DNA of 64,000 nt, taken from positions 1-64,000 of the forward strand of contig NZ_JBLLVA010000014.1 in NCBI RefSeq assembly GCF_047739745.1, given 5' to 3'. The notes beneath the pieces were generated by a model. That model was not told the origin of the DNA. It was given only the letters and a program-made list of their open reading frames with translations, and searched no databases. Shown here one piece after another: positions 27,658 through 35,986 of the stretch (within the stretch, counting starts at the first letter, position 1; the number at the start of each line of letters is the position of its first letter). This DNA comes from Pseudaminobacter sp047739745. GTDB lineage: Bacteria; Pseudomonadota; Alphaproteobacteria; Rhizobiales; Rhizobiaceae. The position numbers and the translations under genes are program-made.

Positions 27658-29076
27658 GTGTACGGGGTGCGGTTTTCCGCGGCATCGACGGCAGAAAGAC
27701 TTTTGCCTGCGCGCCTTGCGCTGAGGGTCGCGCCGCTGCTCGGCCGCGTCGACGCGGCCCTTTTCGCCGCCGATGAACGCGGCGTGGCCGGGCGAATGTC
27801 GCTGATCGCCTTTGCCATCCGTATCGTCAGCGCTGTCATCGCTTTTGCCAGCCAGGTATTTCTGGCCCGCTGGATGGGCAGCTTCGAATTCGGCATCTTC
27901 GTGCTGGTCTGGCTGACCGTGGTCATTGTCGGCGATCTGTCCTGCTTCGGCTTCCAGACCTCCGTCATCCGCTTCATTCCCGAATTCCGAGAAAAGCACA
28001 TGCTCGCCGAACTGCGCGGCGTGCTGGTCGCCAGCCGGATGTTCGCGCTGGTGGCCGCGACGGCGGTGGCAGGGTCCGGCGCGCTCGGCATCTGGCTATT
28101 CGCCGATTCCATCGACAGCTACTACGTCGTGCCGTTCCTGCTCGGCGTGCTCTGCCTGCCGATGATTGCCCTATCGGACGTGCTCCAGGGAATTGCTCGG
28201 GCGCATTCCTGGGCGATATCGGCGCTGTCGCCCACTTTCATAACTCGCCCGATCCTGATTCTGGCCTTCATGGCCGCCGCATTGCTGGCAGGCTTCGCGC
28301 CGACCGCGCAAACGGCGATGATCGCGGCGATCCTGGCGACCTACGTCACCACCGTCATTCAACTCGTGACGGTAACTGCTCGAGTAGGCCGTGGCGTGCC
28401 CGGTGGGCCGCGCAAGGTGCATCTGCGCGCCTGGCTGGTGGTTTCCCTGCCGATCTTCCTGGTCGAGGGATTCTATTTTCTGGTGACCAATGCCGATGTG
28501 CTGATGGTGGGCTTCTACATGAGCCCGGACGACGTCGCCGTGTACTTCGCCACCGTCAAGGTCTTGTCGCTGGTGCATTTCGTCTATTTCGCCGTCAGGG
28601 CCGGCGTGGCGCAACGCTATGCACAGTTTACGCATGGTGATCCCGGCCGGCTGGCCGCCTTTGCCCGCGAAACCGTTTCCTGGACCTTCTGGCCTTCCCT
28701 GCTGATGGCGCTTGGACTTCTGGCGCTCGGCAAGCCGATGCTGATGCTGTTCGGGCCGAGCTTCGTCGCCGGCTATCCGCTGCTGTTTCCGCTCGTCTTC
28801 GGCGTCCTTGCGCGCGCCGCCGTTGGCCCATGCGAGAGCCTGCTTACGATGAGCGGAAACCAGAATATCTGCGCTCTGGTCTTTGCCTTGACGCTTGCCA
28901 TCAACATAGCGCTCAACATGCTTCTCATTCCGCAATTCGGTCTCTGGGGCACGGCGATCGCCACCTCCGCCGCAATGGTCTTCGAAGCGCTGGCACTGTC
29001 CTTCACGGTCTGGCGCAAGCTTGGCATCGTCATGGCGATCCTCGCGCCGCCGCAACTCACCAGGGAGAGGCCCTGA
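27658..29076 (+). CDS. Polysaccharide/lipid-linked oligosaccharide flippase (MATE/Wzx-like)
   Basis: A 472-residue membrane protein with about 12-14 hydrophobic segments. FARWMGSFEFGIFVLVWLTVV-like sequence near residue 80 (SQVFLARWMGSFEFGIFVLV) matches the polysaccharide-synthesis (Wzx/RfbX) part of the MOP exporter superfamily. Such proteins flip lipid-linked sugars across the inner membrane. It starts at GTG. The downstream gene, overlapping by one base, encodes a BcsL-type acyltransferase, which suggests a shared role in building or modifying a surface polysaccharide. No glycosyltransferases are present in the window. Confidence 0.83.
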   Translation: MYGVRFSAASTAERLLPARLALRVAPLLGRVDAALFAADERGVAGRMSLIAFAIRIVSAVIAFASQVFLARWMGSFEFGIFVLVWLTVVIVGDLSCFGFQTSVIRFIPEFREKHMLAELRGVLVASRMFALVAATAVAGSGALGIWLFADSIDSYYVVPFLLGVLCLPMIALSDVLQGIARAHSWAISALSPTFITRPILILAFMAAALLAGFAPTAQTAMIAAILATYVTTVIQLVTVTARVGRGVPGGPRKVHLRAWLVVSLPIFLVEGFYFLVTNADVLMVGFYMSPDDVAVYFATVKVLSLVHFVYFAVRAGVAQRYAQFTHGDPGRLAAFARETVSWTFWPSLLMALGLLALGKPMLMLFGPSFVAGYPLLFPLVFGVLARAAVGPCESLLTMSGNQNICALVFALTLAINIALNMLLIPQFGLWGTAIATSAAMVFEALALSFTVWRKLGIVMAILAPPQLTRERP

Positions 29077-30365
29077 TGGCTGCCATACCCCTTCTTGAGG
29101 AAACGAGCGGCGGTCCCTCCGGCGCGATGATTTCGGGCCTTGCCGACTACCGCCGCGACAAACTCGGCGAAGAACCGCGGACCGAGCTGCTCGAAAGCCG
29201 CCGGCCGCCGCGTCGTCTGTCCATCTATCCTGCTTCCGCCGGCTTCGACCTGATCGAAGAACTGGACCACCTCTGCGTCAGAACGGTTGAGCCGAACATA
29301 TTCTTCAATCCGCGCTTTCTCGCCCCGGCAATGCCGCGCCTGGAAGACCGTGAGGTGCGGCTGGCGGTCATGCGCGACGGCGACGACGACCAGCGCAGCC
29401 GGCTGCGTCTGCTGGTGCCGTTTTCGGTGGAACGCCAAACCGGTCCGCTTGGCATTTCCATCATGCGCGCCTGGTCCAGCCCCTTTGGCCCGCTTGGCAC
29501 TCCGCTGCTCGACCGCGACGACCCCGCAGGCGTCGTCGAGGATTTCTTCGCGATCCTGGCGCGCCCGCATCTGCGGCTGCCGAAGGTATTCGTGCTGCCC
29601 GACATGCGCCTTGACGGCACCGTGGCGGCAATTCTGCGCAATGTTGCCGAAACGCGTGGCCTGCCGCTGACGACGACAGGCGAGTTCGAGCGACCGGCCC
29701 TCGAAAGCGAACTGGAAGGCGACGACTATCTCAAGGCCTCGCTGCGGGCGCATCACTACCGCGAATTCCGCCGGCTGAAGCGGCGGCTGGCCGACACCGG
29801 CAAGCTGGAGCATGTCGTGGCACGCGGGCAGGACGAGATCCGCCATGGGATCGAAGCCTTCCTGACGCTCGAGGCTGCTGGCTGGAAAGGCCGGCGGCGC
29901 ACCGCCATGGCGATCGACCGCTACCGGGCTGCATTCGCCCGCGAGGCGCTGCACCGCCTGGCCGAACAGGATTTATGCCGGGTGCATTCGCTGACACTCG
30001 ACGGAGAAATGATCGCCAGCGTGATCGTGCTGGTCGAAGCGGGCCGTGCCTACACGTGGAAGACCACCTATGACGAAAAATATGCCGCCTATTCGCCTGG
30101 CGTGCTTTTGATGATCGAGGTTACAAAGCAGCATCTCGACGATCCGAATATCGACATGACCGATTCATGCGCAGTGCCCGACCATCCAGTCATGAGCAGG
30201 CTGTGGTCCGAACGCAAGCCGATGGGAACCATTCTTGTCGGCCTGACGCCCGGCGCAGACCGGGCCACGCGCCAGGCCGCAAGCCAGCTTCACCTCTACC
30301 GCGAATCCCGCAACATGGCGCGCATCCTGCGCAACCGGGTGAAAAGTCTTTTCAAGCGGCGCTGA
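29076..30365 (+). CDS. GNAT/FemAB-like acyltransferase (BcsL/CelD type)
   Basis: A 429-residue protein; the central region (about 200-345) fits the acetyltransferase_6 (BcsL/FemAB-like) domain: YLKASLRAHHYREFRRLKRRLADTGKLEH, GIEAFLTLEAAGWKGRRRTAMA and LTLDGEMIASVIVLVEAGRAYTWKTTYDEKYAAYSPGVLLM. These proteins are linked to polysaccharide and cellulose production in rhizobia, presumably adding acyl groups, but their substrates are rarely known. The stop codon of the flippase gene shares one base with its ATG (TGATG), so the pair is translationally coupled. It converges with the acyl-CoA synthetase gene, 9 bp apart. Confidence 0.85.
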   Translation: MAAIPLLEETSGGPSGAMISGLADYRRDKLGEEPRTELLESRRPPRRLSIYPASAGFDLIEELDHLCVRTVEPNIFFNPRFLAPAMPRLEDREVRLAVMRDGDDDQRSRLRLLVPFSVERQTGPLGISIMRAWSSPFGPLGTPLLDRDDPAGVVEDFFAILARPHLRLPKVFVLPDMRLDGTVAAILRNVAETRGLPLTTTGEFERPALESELEGDDYLKASLRAHHYREFRRLKRRLADTGKLEHVVARGQDEIRHGIEAFLTLEAAGWKGRRRTAMAIDRYRAAFAREALHRLAEQDLCRVHSLTLDGEMIASVIVLVEAGRAYTWKTTYDEKYAAYSPGVLLMIEVTKQHLDDPNIDMTDSCAVPDHPVMSRLWSERKPMGTILVGLTPGADRATRQAASQLHLYRESRNMARILRNRVKSLFKRR

Positions 30366-30374
30366 AATCGTCTC

Positions 30375-32018
30375 TCAGCGCTCGCCTTCTCTCCTTGCCC
30401 GCTCACGCAACTGGCGGCGGATAACCTTGCCCGTCGTCGTCAGCGGCAGGTCTTCGACGAATTCGATCTCACGCGGATATTCATGCGCTGAAAGCCGCTC
30501 GCGAACCCAGGTCCTGATCTCGTCCGCAAGCCGCCTGTCGCCGACGGTACCCGGCTTCAGCACCACATAGGCCTTGACCAGTTCGGTGCGCAGCGGATCG
30601 GGCTTGCCGACCACCGCCGCCAGCGCCACCGATGGATGGCCGGTCAGGCAATCCTCCACCTCGCCCGGCCCGATGCGGAAACCCGCCGAGGTGATGACAT
30701 CGTCGTCGCGGCCGAAGAAATGCACATAGCCGTCCTCATCCTCGGTCCCCTGATCGCCGGTGGTCATCCATTCACCGATGAATTTGGCGGCGGTCGCTTC
30801 AGGGTTTTGCCAATATTCCAGGAACATCACCGGATCAGGCCGCCGGATCGCGATCTGACCGGGCTCTCCCGCTTCGAGGCGACGCCCCTCGCCATCAATG
30901 ACCGCGGCCGTGTGGCCCGGCACCGGCTTGCCGATCGCGCCCGGGCGGCTGACGCCGAGCACCGCCATCGAAGATAGCACGAGATTGCACTCGGTCTGGC
31001 CGTAGAATTCGTTGATCGCCAAGCCGAGTTCGGCCCGCGCCCATTCGAAGGTTTCGCGGCCGAGCGATTCGCCACCCGAACCGATGGTGCGCAGCGACAG
31101 CTTGAAGCGCCTGCCGATGTCAGGAACCGTTCTCAACATGCGCAGCGCCGTCGGTGGAATGAACGCGTTGCGCACCGCCATCTTTTCGGCAAGCAGGAGC
31201 GCAGACTCGGGGTGGAACTTCTCGGAGCGCCCCACCACCACCGGCACGCCGAAATAAAGCCCCGGCAACAGTACATTGAGCAGCCCGCCCGCCCACGCCC
31301 AGTCGGCAGGCGTCCACAGCCGGTCGCCCGGCTGCGGCAGGAACTCATGGTGCATCTGCACGCCCGGCAGATGGCCGAGCAAAACGCGATGCCCGTGCAG
31401 CGCTCCTTTCGGCTGGCCGGTGGTGCCGGAGGTGAAGATCATCATCGCCGGATCGTCAGGGCCGGTGTCTTCCGCAATGTGATCGGCCGGATTGTCGGCG
31501 ATCATCCTGTGGAAGTCATCGGCCCCGGCTTCGGCACCGTTGATCGAAACGATCTGTTCGAGATCGCGCAGTTCGCCGACAATATTGCGAAGTTTCGCCA
31601 CTCCTGCCGAAGTGGTGACCACCGCCTTTACGCCGGCGGCGCCGAGCCGATAGCGCAACGCCTCCGCCCCGAACAGCAGCGCCAGCGGCACGGCGATGGC
31701 GCCCAGCTTGTAAATCGCGACATGGGCGATGGCCGTCTCGAAACTTTGCGGCAAAAGTAGCGCCACGCGGTCGCCGCGCCGGACACCATGCCGCTTCAGC
31801 CCCCTGGCGAAGGCATTGGAGCGAGCGGCGAGTTCGCCAAAGGTCAACCGTTCAGGCTCGCCTTCCGCATGATAGTCGAGCAGCGCCGTACGGTCAGGCT
31901 CGATCGCTGCCCAGCGGTCGGATACGGCCGTGCCTATATTGAACCGACTGGGGATGACCCACCGAAAATCGTGGTAGAGAAGATCGTAGCTGTCGCGCCG
32001 CTCGAGCATGAATGTCAT
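30375..32018 (-). CDS. AMP-dependent acyl-CoA synthetase
   Basis: A 547-residue member of the adenylate-forming superfamily, related to the medium-chain/acetyl-CoA synthetase branch. The ATP-binding P-loop is MMIFTSGTTGQPKGALHGH (about residue 195). INEFYGQTECNLVLS is motif A5, WMTTGDQGTEDEDGYVHFFGRDDDVITSAGFRIGPGEVE includes the hinge, and the C-terminal lysine is in LPLTTTGKVIRRQLR. It activates a carboxylic acid as its CoA ester; chain length cannot be told from sequence. A link to the convergent acyltransferase gene is possible but not shown. I start it at MTFMLERRD, with GGGA six bases upstream. Confidence 0.9.
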   Translation of the reverse strand: MTFMLERRDSYDLLYHDFRWVIPSRFNIGTAVSDRWAAIEPDRTALLDYHAEGEPERLTFGELAARSNAFARGLKRHGVRRGDRVALLLPQSFETAIAHVAIYKLGAIAVPLALLFGAEALRYRLGAAGVKAVVTTSAGVAKLRNIVGELRDLEQIVSINGAEAGADDFHRMIADNPADHIAEDTGPDDPAMMIFTSGTTGQPKGALHGHRVLLGHLPGVQMHHEFLPQPGDRLWTPADWAWAGGLLNVLLPGLYFGVPVVVGRSEKFHPESALLLAEKMAVRNAFIPPTALRMLRTVPDIGRRFKLSLRTIGSGGESLGRETFEWARAELGLAINEFYGQTECNLVLSSMAVLGVSRPGAIGKPVPGHTAAVIDGEGRRLEAGEPGQIAIRRPDPVMFLEYWQNPEATAAKFIGEWMTTGDQGTEDEDGYVHFFGRDDDVITSAGFRIGPGEVEDCLTGHPSVALAAVVGKPDPLRTELVKAYVVLKPGTVGDRRLADEIRTWVRERLSAHEYPREIEFVEDLPLTTTGKVIRRQLRERARREGER

Positions 32019-32087
32019 CCGCGGTCCCACACGAGGAAAACCCCTGTCCGGAATATCGCCGGGGATGTGATGGCGTCAATCGAAGCG

Positions 32088-32465
32088 CTATTCCGTGGCA
32101 GCCCTTTCGGCCCGCTTGGCGGCCCGCTCGCAACGTTTCCTGAATTCCTCGACCTCAGCTTCGGTCAGGTGCTCGATGCCGATGAACCGGTTCTGGCCCT
32201 TGCCGACCCGAATCAGTTCATCGAGCTTCGCCTGCATGGCTGCGCCGTCACGATTTTGCGTGTTCTGGATCAGGAACACCATCAGGAAGGTGATGATTGT
32301 CGTGCCGGTGTTGATGATCAGTTGCCAGGTGTCGGAAAAGCCGAGAAGCGGACCGGTCGCCGCCCAGACGACAATGATCGCGCAGCAGGCGATGAATGTC
32401 ATCGGCATGCCCGCCGCATGCGCAACCCGGTTCGCAACGTGAGTGAACGTTTTGCTGAGAGACAT
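32088..32465 (-). CDS. Low-affinity iron permease family protein
   Basis: A 125-residue membrane protein. Two hydrophobic segments (about 20-40 and 48-65) with FTHVANRVAHAAGMPMTFIACCAIIVVWAATGP and LIINTGTTIITFLMVFLIQNTQNRD match the family named after yeast Fet4. The tail QAKLDELIRVGKGQNRFIGIEHLTEAEVEEF is cytoplasmic and helical. The iron-transport role is carried over from the fungal protein and is unproven for these short bacterial forms, which have only two membrane segments. Confidence 0.88.
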   Translation of the reverse strand: MSLSKTFTHVANRVAHAAGMPMTFIACCAIIVVWAATGPLLGFSDTWQLIINTGTTIITFLMVFLIQNTQNRDGAAMQAKLDELIRVGKGQNRFIGIEHLTEAEVEEFRKRCERAAKRAERAATE

Positions 32466-32533
32466 TTAACAACCCGATCAGGCGTTTGGAGGCAAGATAC
32501 CAGCAGCGCTGATCTGAACGGAAAAGATGATCA

Positions 32534-33571
32534 TTAGTTCCGCCGAGCCGCATCCAGCGACCTCAGCAGCGCATGATCGTAAACCTCCAGCCAGGGCCGC
32601 AAGTCAAAACCCGGATCGGTCAGCAGCCTTTGGCGAAGTGTGACCCGGACGACGGAGAGCTCGTGCCGCGAGTTGATCGACGGCGGCTCGAACTGGCGAC
32701 GGTCGAGCGCCGCCTCGACCTTGCGCTTGAAGCATACCAGTTCCGGCAAGCCGAACCGGTCCAGCATCGACTGGAAACGCGCATGTGCCTGCCGGTCGAA
32801 TATCTTCCCCTGACATGGATGCGGCGGAAAGCCATATCCGCATGGCACGAATCCCGTCGGAATCGGCGTTGTGCGTGCGTGGGTGCGGCCGCTTCCAAGA
32901 AGGCCTGGGCTGAGAAATGCGGGATAGGATCCGGAAATCGTCTGCGCCGTCGTATGCATCACCTCCAGGCGGCCGACCGGCGTCTCGATGATCCAGTCGA
33001 GATCGCTTGCGGCGAGTTCGCCGAGGAGCGGACGTGGAAGTTCGGAGAAGGTTGCACCTTGCCATCCTGCCAGCAATTCATGCATGCCATCCATGCCGGA
33101 GCGCAGCTTGACGCGGGCCTGCCGGCTGGCGATGCCGATGTCGAAGCACCGCTTGTGCCGATCGGCGGGACTGATCGCGGCGCCATCCTCGCCCGCATCC
33201 AGGAGCCCGGCCCTTTGAGGGGCAAACAACGCGTGTTCGGCGACGCAAAGTGCGATGCCGTGGTTCCACAGGCGCGGAACGGAGCTGATCGTCTCGAACG
33301 CCACCGGCCGAAGCTGGAAAATGCGCTCGATGCGCAAGGAGGCCGCCGCCGAGCGCACCACAAGTGCCTGATCGGTTGCGGCCACCACAGTTGGCTCCCG
33401 ATCATGAGAGAATGCGCCGATCGCGCCGAAAGCCCCCAGGCTCCAGCGCCACGTCGAAGCGCCAAGTGCCTCAGCGAGCCAGTCGAAAGAACTTTGGGTG
33501 GCAGCCAAGCGGGTCAATCCTCTTCGAAGAAAGATCGGCTCGTCTATCGGCCGCCTATCAAAAAATCGCAA
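32534..33571 (-). CDS. Uncharacterised protein, about 345 residues
   Basis: The open frame is long and its composition is protein-like on this strand, but I recognise no family. It has no signal peptide or membrane segment. Noticeable stretches are FSHDREPTVVAATDQALVVRSAAASLRIERIFQLRPVAFE (a beta-rich region) and PTGFVPCGYGFPPHPCQGKIFDRQ with two cysteines near residue 255. The start MRFFDRRPIDEPIF is divergent from chrA, 47 bp away. The overlapping plus-strand frame is Arg-rich and unlikely to be real. Existence as a gene is likely; function is unknown. Confidence 0.6.
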   Translation of the reverse strand: MRFFDRRPIDEPIFLRRGLTRLAATQSSFDWLAEALGASTWRWSLGAFGAIGAFSHDREPTVVAATDQALVVRSAAASLRIERIFQLRPVAFETISSVPRLWNHGIALCVAEHALFAPQRAGLLDAGEDGAAISPADRHKRCFDIGIASRQARVKLRSGMDGMHELLAGWQGATFSELPRPLLGELAASDLDWIIETPVGRLEVMHTTAQTISGSYPAFLSPGLLGSGRTHARTTPIPTGFVPCGYGFPPHPCQGKIFDRQAHARFQSMLDRFGLPELVCFKRKVEAALDRRQFEPPSINSRHELSVVRVTLRQRLLTDPGFDLRPWLEVYDHALLRSLDAARRN

Positions 33572-33618
33572 CGCCGCCTATGTTGCCCCGGCGTTGATGG
33601 AAGGGCGAGGTGGCGCGA

Positions 33619-34839
33619 ATGCCGAAGGAGCAAGCAGACACAAACGCGCCGAGCGTCTTGCGTCCGCCTGCGGAAGTCTTTGCCGCGTTCCTCAAACTTG
33701 GGCTGACCTCGTTCGGTGGGCCGATCGCGCATCTGGGCTATTTTCGTCAGGAATTCGTCGTTCGTCGCCGATGGATCGATGAGGCCGGCTATGCCGATCT
33801 GGTGGCGCTTTGCCAATTCCTGCCCGGTCCCGCCAGCAGCCAGGTCGGCTTCGCTCTCGGCCTGCTACGCGGCGGCCCGCTCGGGGCGCTTGCCGCCTGG
33901 ACCGCCTTTACCCTGCCATCCGCAATTCTACTGCTTCTCTTCGCCTCCGGCGCAACGGCGCTCAGTGGCCCGGTTGGAGACAATTTGCTTCACGGCTTGA
34001 AACTGGTCGCGGTCTGCGTCGTCGCCCAGGCCGTCTGGGGCATGGCGCGAACGCTGGCCCCCGACGTCCAGCGCGCCAGCATCGCGGCAATTGCGGCGTT
34101 GACTGCGATCTTCGTTGCAGGATCGACCGGACAGCTTTCCGCGATCGTGCTTGGCGGGCTCGCCGGCTTTTACCTGTGCCGCCAAGACGCTGCGCAAACC
34201 ATCGGAAAACTCGCATTTCCGGTCTCGAAGCGTGTCGGCGGCGCCGCGCTACTGACGTTTTTCCTGTTGCTGGTCTTGTTGCCGCTGGCCGCGAGTTCGG
34301 GGCTCTCTCAGGGCCTCTCGCTGTTCGATGCCTTCTACCGCGCCGGCGCGCTGGTCTTCGGCGGTGGTCATGTCGTTTTGCCGCTGCTTGAGGCGGAGGT
34401 GGTGCAGCCGGGCTGGGTCGGCACCGACGCCTTCCTCGCCGGCTACGGCGCCGCGCAGGCAGTGCCCGGACCTCTGTTCACCTTCGCGGCCTATCTCGGC
34501 GCGGTGATGGGTCCGGAGCCGAACGGCATGGCCGGCGCGGCCATCTGCCTGCTTGCGATCTTCCTGCCGGGCTTCCTGCTCGTCATCGGCGCGCTGCCGT
34601 TCTGGGATGCGTTTCGCCGCCGCCCGGCCGCGCAGGCGATCATGCGTGGAACCAACGCCGCGGTTGTCGGCATTCTCGCCGCGGCGCTTTACGACCCGGT
34701 GTGGACAAGCACGGTGGACGGACCAGGCGATATCGGACTGGCACTGCTGGGGTTCGCCCTGCTTGTCCTTCTCAAGACGCCGCCATGGGTTGTGGTGGTT
34801 TTCGTAGCTTCGGGAGCCATGCTGATCGGGCTCATCTGA
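33619..34839 (+). CDS. chrA: Chromate transporter ChrA, two-domain CHR type
   Basis: A 406-residue membrane protein with two CHR domains in tandem. The first begins FLKLGLTSFGGPIAHLGYFRQEFV, with CQFLPGPASSQVGFALGLL. The second has YRAGALVFGGGHVVLPLLEAEVV and GYGAAQAVPGPLFTFAAYLGAVMG. The repeated FGG and PGP motifs are the hallmark of the family, which exports chromate by proton antiport. The start at ATG 33619 has GAGG eight bases upstream; a GTG three codons earlier is possible. Convergent with the MarR gene. Confidence 0.92.
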   Translation: MPKEQADTNAPSVLRPPAEVFAAFLKLGLTSFGGPIAHLGYFRQEFVVRRRWIDEAGYADLVALCQFLPGPASSQVGFALGLLRGGPLGALAAWTAFTLPSAILLLLFASGATALSGPVGDNLLHGLKLVAVCVVAQAVWGMARTLAPDVQRASIAAIAALTAIFVAGSTGQLSAIVLGGLAGFYLCRQDAAQTIGKLAFPVSKRVGGAALLTFFLLLVLLPLAASSGLSQGLSLFDAFYRAGALVFGGGHVVLPLLEAEVVQPGWVGTDAFLAGYGAAQAVPGPLFTFAAYLGAVMGPEPNGMAGAAICLLAIFLPGFLLVIGALPFWDAFRRRPAAQAIMRGTNAAVVGILAAALYDPVWTSTVDGPGDIGLALLGFALLVLLKTPPWVVVVFVASGAMLIGLI

Positions 34840-34869
34840 TCAAGACACGATCCGGTCGCCGTCAGTGCT

Positions 34870-35535
34870 TCATGAAGCGGCGATGATGGCGTCCCGCGCG
34901 ACGAAACGTTGCCAGTTTGCGTCCTTCGTCTCGTCATCCGCCTCTTCCTGTTCCGCGCAGTTGAGCCGCAGGTGCCGATCGCCGAACGGTGCATCGACGA
35001 ATGCACAATGATGCGGGTTCGGGCCATCATGCGCGTTGGGACGGAAATGGCGACAGGTGATGCACATGCGCTGGAGCGGAATATCGCCATTGATCTGCAA
35101 GGTGCGGATGAGCTTGACCAGCATGCGCAGGAACGCCGCCTGCTCGGCCGGCGCGAGAGCCTCGACAGCGCTGCCAAGGAAATCCGGCCATTCCATCGTA
35201 CGGGCGGCGAGGGCCTCTCCGTCGGTGGTGAGTTTGAGCGTGATCGAGCGCTTGTCGGTTCCCGCTTCCTTGCGAGCGAGGCCCTTGGCGACGAGCGAGT
35301 TCACCATATCGCTCGCAGTCGGAGCGGAAACGCCAAGAAGCTTGGCCAGCGCTGAAAGATGCAGCCCCGCCGGCGCCTCGCGCAACATCGAGAGCGCCTG
35401 GCCTTGTGTCGGCGTCACGCCAGCCGATCCGGCTCCCTTCCAAGCCCGGCTTTTCAGCACGAGGCCGATCCTGACCAGACCGCCGGTTATGCGCCGGGCG
35501 ATCGGCTCACTGATCGCATCGAAGATCGCCACCAT
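34870..35535 (-). CDS. MarR family regulator with C-terminal four-cysteine motif
   Basis: A 221-residue protein. Residues about 10-148 form a MarR winged-helix domain: PTQGQALSMLREAPAGLHLSALAKLLGVSAPTASDMVNSLVAKGLARKEAGTDKRSITLKLT contains the recognition helix and the wing (DKRS). A C-terminal extension follows with CITCRHF at Cys158 and Cys161, then Cys177 and Cys193, in a C-X2-C-X15-C-X15-C pattern with nearby histidines (163, 169, 175, 176). This looks like a metal or Fe-S site, or a set of redox switches. The gene is divergent from a thioredoxin-like protein and a redoxin, and a palindrome lies 6 bp before its start codon, so it probably represses both itself and that pair. Confidence 0.88.
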   Translation of the reverse strand: MVAIFDAISEPIARRITGGLVRIGLVLKSRAWKGAGSAGVTPTQGQALSMLREAPAGLHLSALAKLLGVSAPTASDMVNSLVAKGLARKEAGTDKRSITLKLTTDGEALAARTMEWPDFLGSAVEALAPAEQAAFLRMLVKLIRTLQINGDIPLQRMCITCRHFRPNAHDGPNPHHCAFVDAPFGDRHLRLNCAEQEEADDETKDANWQRFVARDAIIAAS

Positions 35536-35540
35536 CTAAC

Positions 35541-35553
35541 TTAGGAGTCCTAA
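35541..35553. promoter_or_regulatory. Palindromic operator TTAGGAGTCCTAA, site 1
   Basis: A perfect 13-bp palindrome with a central G, 6 bp before the MarR start codon. Its position in the shared promoter and its size fit a MarR-family binding site. That the neighbouring regulator binds it is inference. Confidence 0.65.
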
Positions 35554-35561
35554 TAATCTAC

Positions 35562-35593
35562 TTGACATCGATGATTGTTAGCACTCCTAATTA
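35562..35593 (+). promoter_or_regulatory. Promoter for the thioredoxin-like/redoxin genes
   Basis: A perfect -35 TTGACA (35562-35567) is followed by an AT-rich stretch with CCTAAT/TAATTA near 35586-35593 as the likely -10. Operator site 2 overlaps this -10, so a bound repressor would block RNA polymerase. Confidence 0.55.
35578..35590. promoter_or_regulatory. Imperfect operator TTAGCACTCCTAA, site 2
   Basis: It matches site 1 at 11 of 13 positions and keeps both outer TTAG/CTAA arms. The centres of the two sites are 37 bp apart, about three and a half helical turns. Confidence 0.55.
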
Positions 35594-35673
35594 TCAATGT
35601 CCACGGAAAGCGTAGGACCGGACGACCTTCGCACCGTCGCAAAGGTCAATCAGAAAGCACAAGGGTATCAGCC

Positions 35674-35910
35674 ATGAAAACCAAAGCCACCTTCTATCAT
35701 GCCGGATGCAACGTATGCGTCGATGCCGAGCGGCAGCTTGCGACGGCGCTCGATCCGGCCCGCTACGATACCGAGATCGTGCATCTCGGCGAACAGCGCG
35801 CTCGCCTGGCGGAGGCCGAAGCGGCCGGGGTCAAGTCCGTGCCGGCTTTCGTACTCGACGGTCAAGCCTACCACATCAACTTCGGCGCCGCGCTCAGCGA
35901 TCTCAAATAG
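35674..35910 (+). CDS. Small thioredoxin-like protein (CNVC)
   Basis: A 78-residue protein with a minimal thioredoxin/glutaredoxin fold: KATFYHAGCNVCVDAERQLATAL holds the CxxC site (Cys12, Cys15), and VKSVPAFVLDGQAYHINFG holds the cis-proline (Pro57) and the following strand. It is close in size to glutaredoxin-like NrdH or CsoW-type mini-thioredoxins, but the CNVC site is unlike either standard motif. It likely reduces or relays electrons to the redoxin encoded next. The 5' leader is about 75-80 bases and contains no obvious structure. The start MKTKATF is supported by family length. Confidence 0.85.
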   Translation: MKTKATFYHAGCNVCVDAERQLATALDPARYDTEIVHLGEQRARLAEAEAAGVKSVPAFVLDGQAYHINFGAALSDLK

Positions 35911-35920
35911 CTTGAAAACC

Positions 35921-35948
35921 GTGGACCGGCAGGGCCGTGCCGGTCCAC
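35921..35948 (+). terminator. Hairpin between the thioredoxin-like and redoxin genes
   Basis: A perfect 11-bp stem (GTGGACCGGCA / TGCCGGTCCAC) with a 6-base loop, 11 bp after the stop codon. There is no U-run (CTCTCCTACTG follows), so it may reduce read-through or stabilise the upstream mRNA and not act as a full terminator. Confidence 0.45.
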
Positions 35949-35986
35949 TCTCCTACTGATTTGCTGGCATGCGTGAGAAGAAAAAT

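Noticed and set aside
32573..33706. 377-codon plus-strand frame opposite the unidentified gene
   Set aside because: It is Arg/Cys-rich with shadow-like composition and would overlap the start of chrA.
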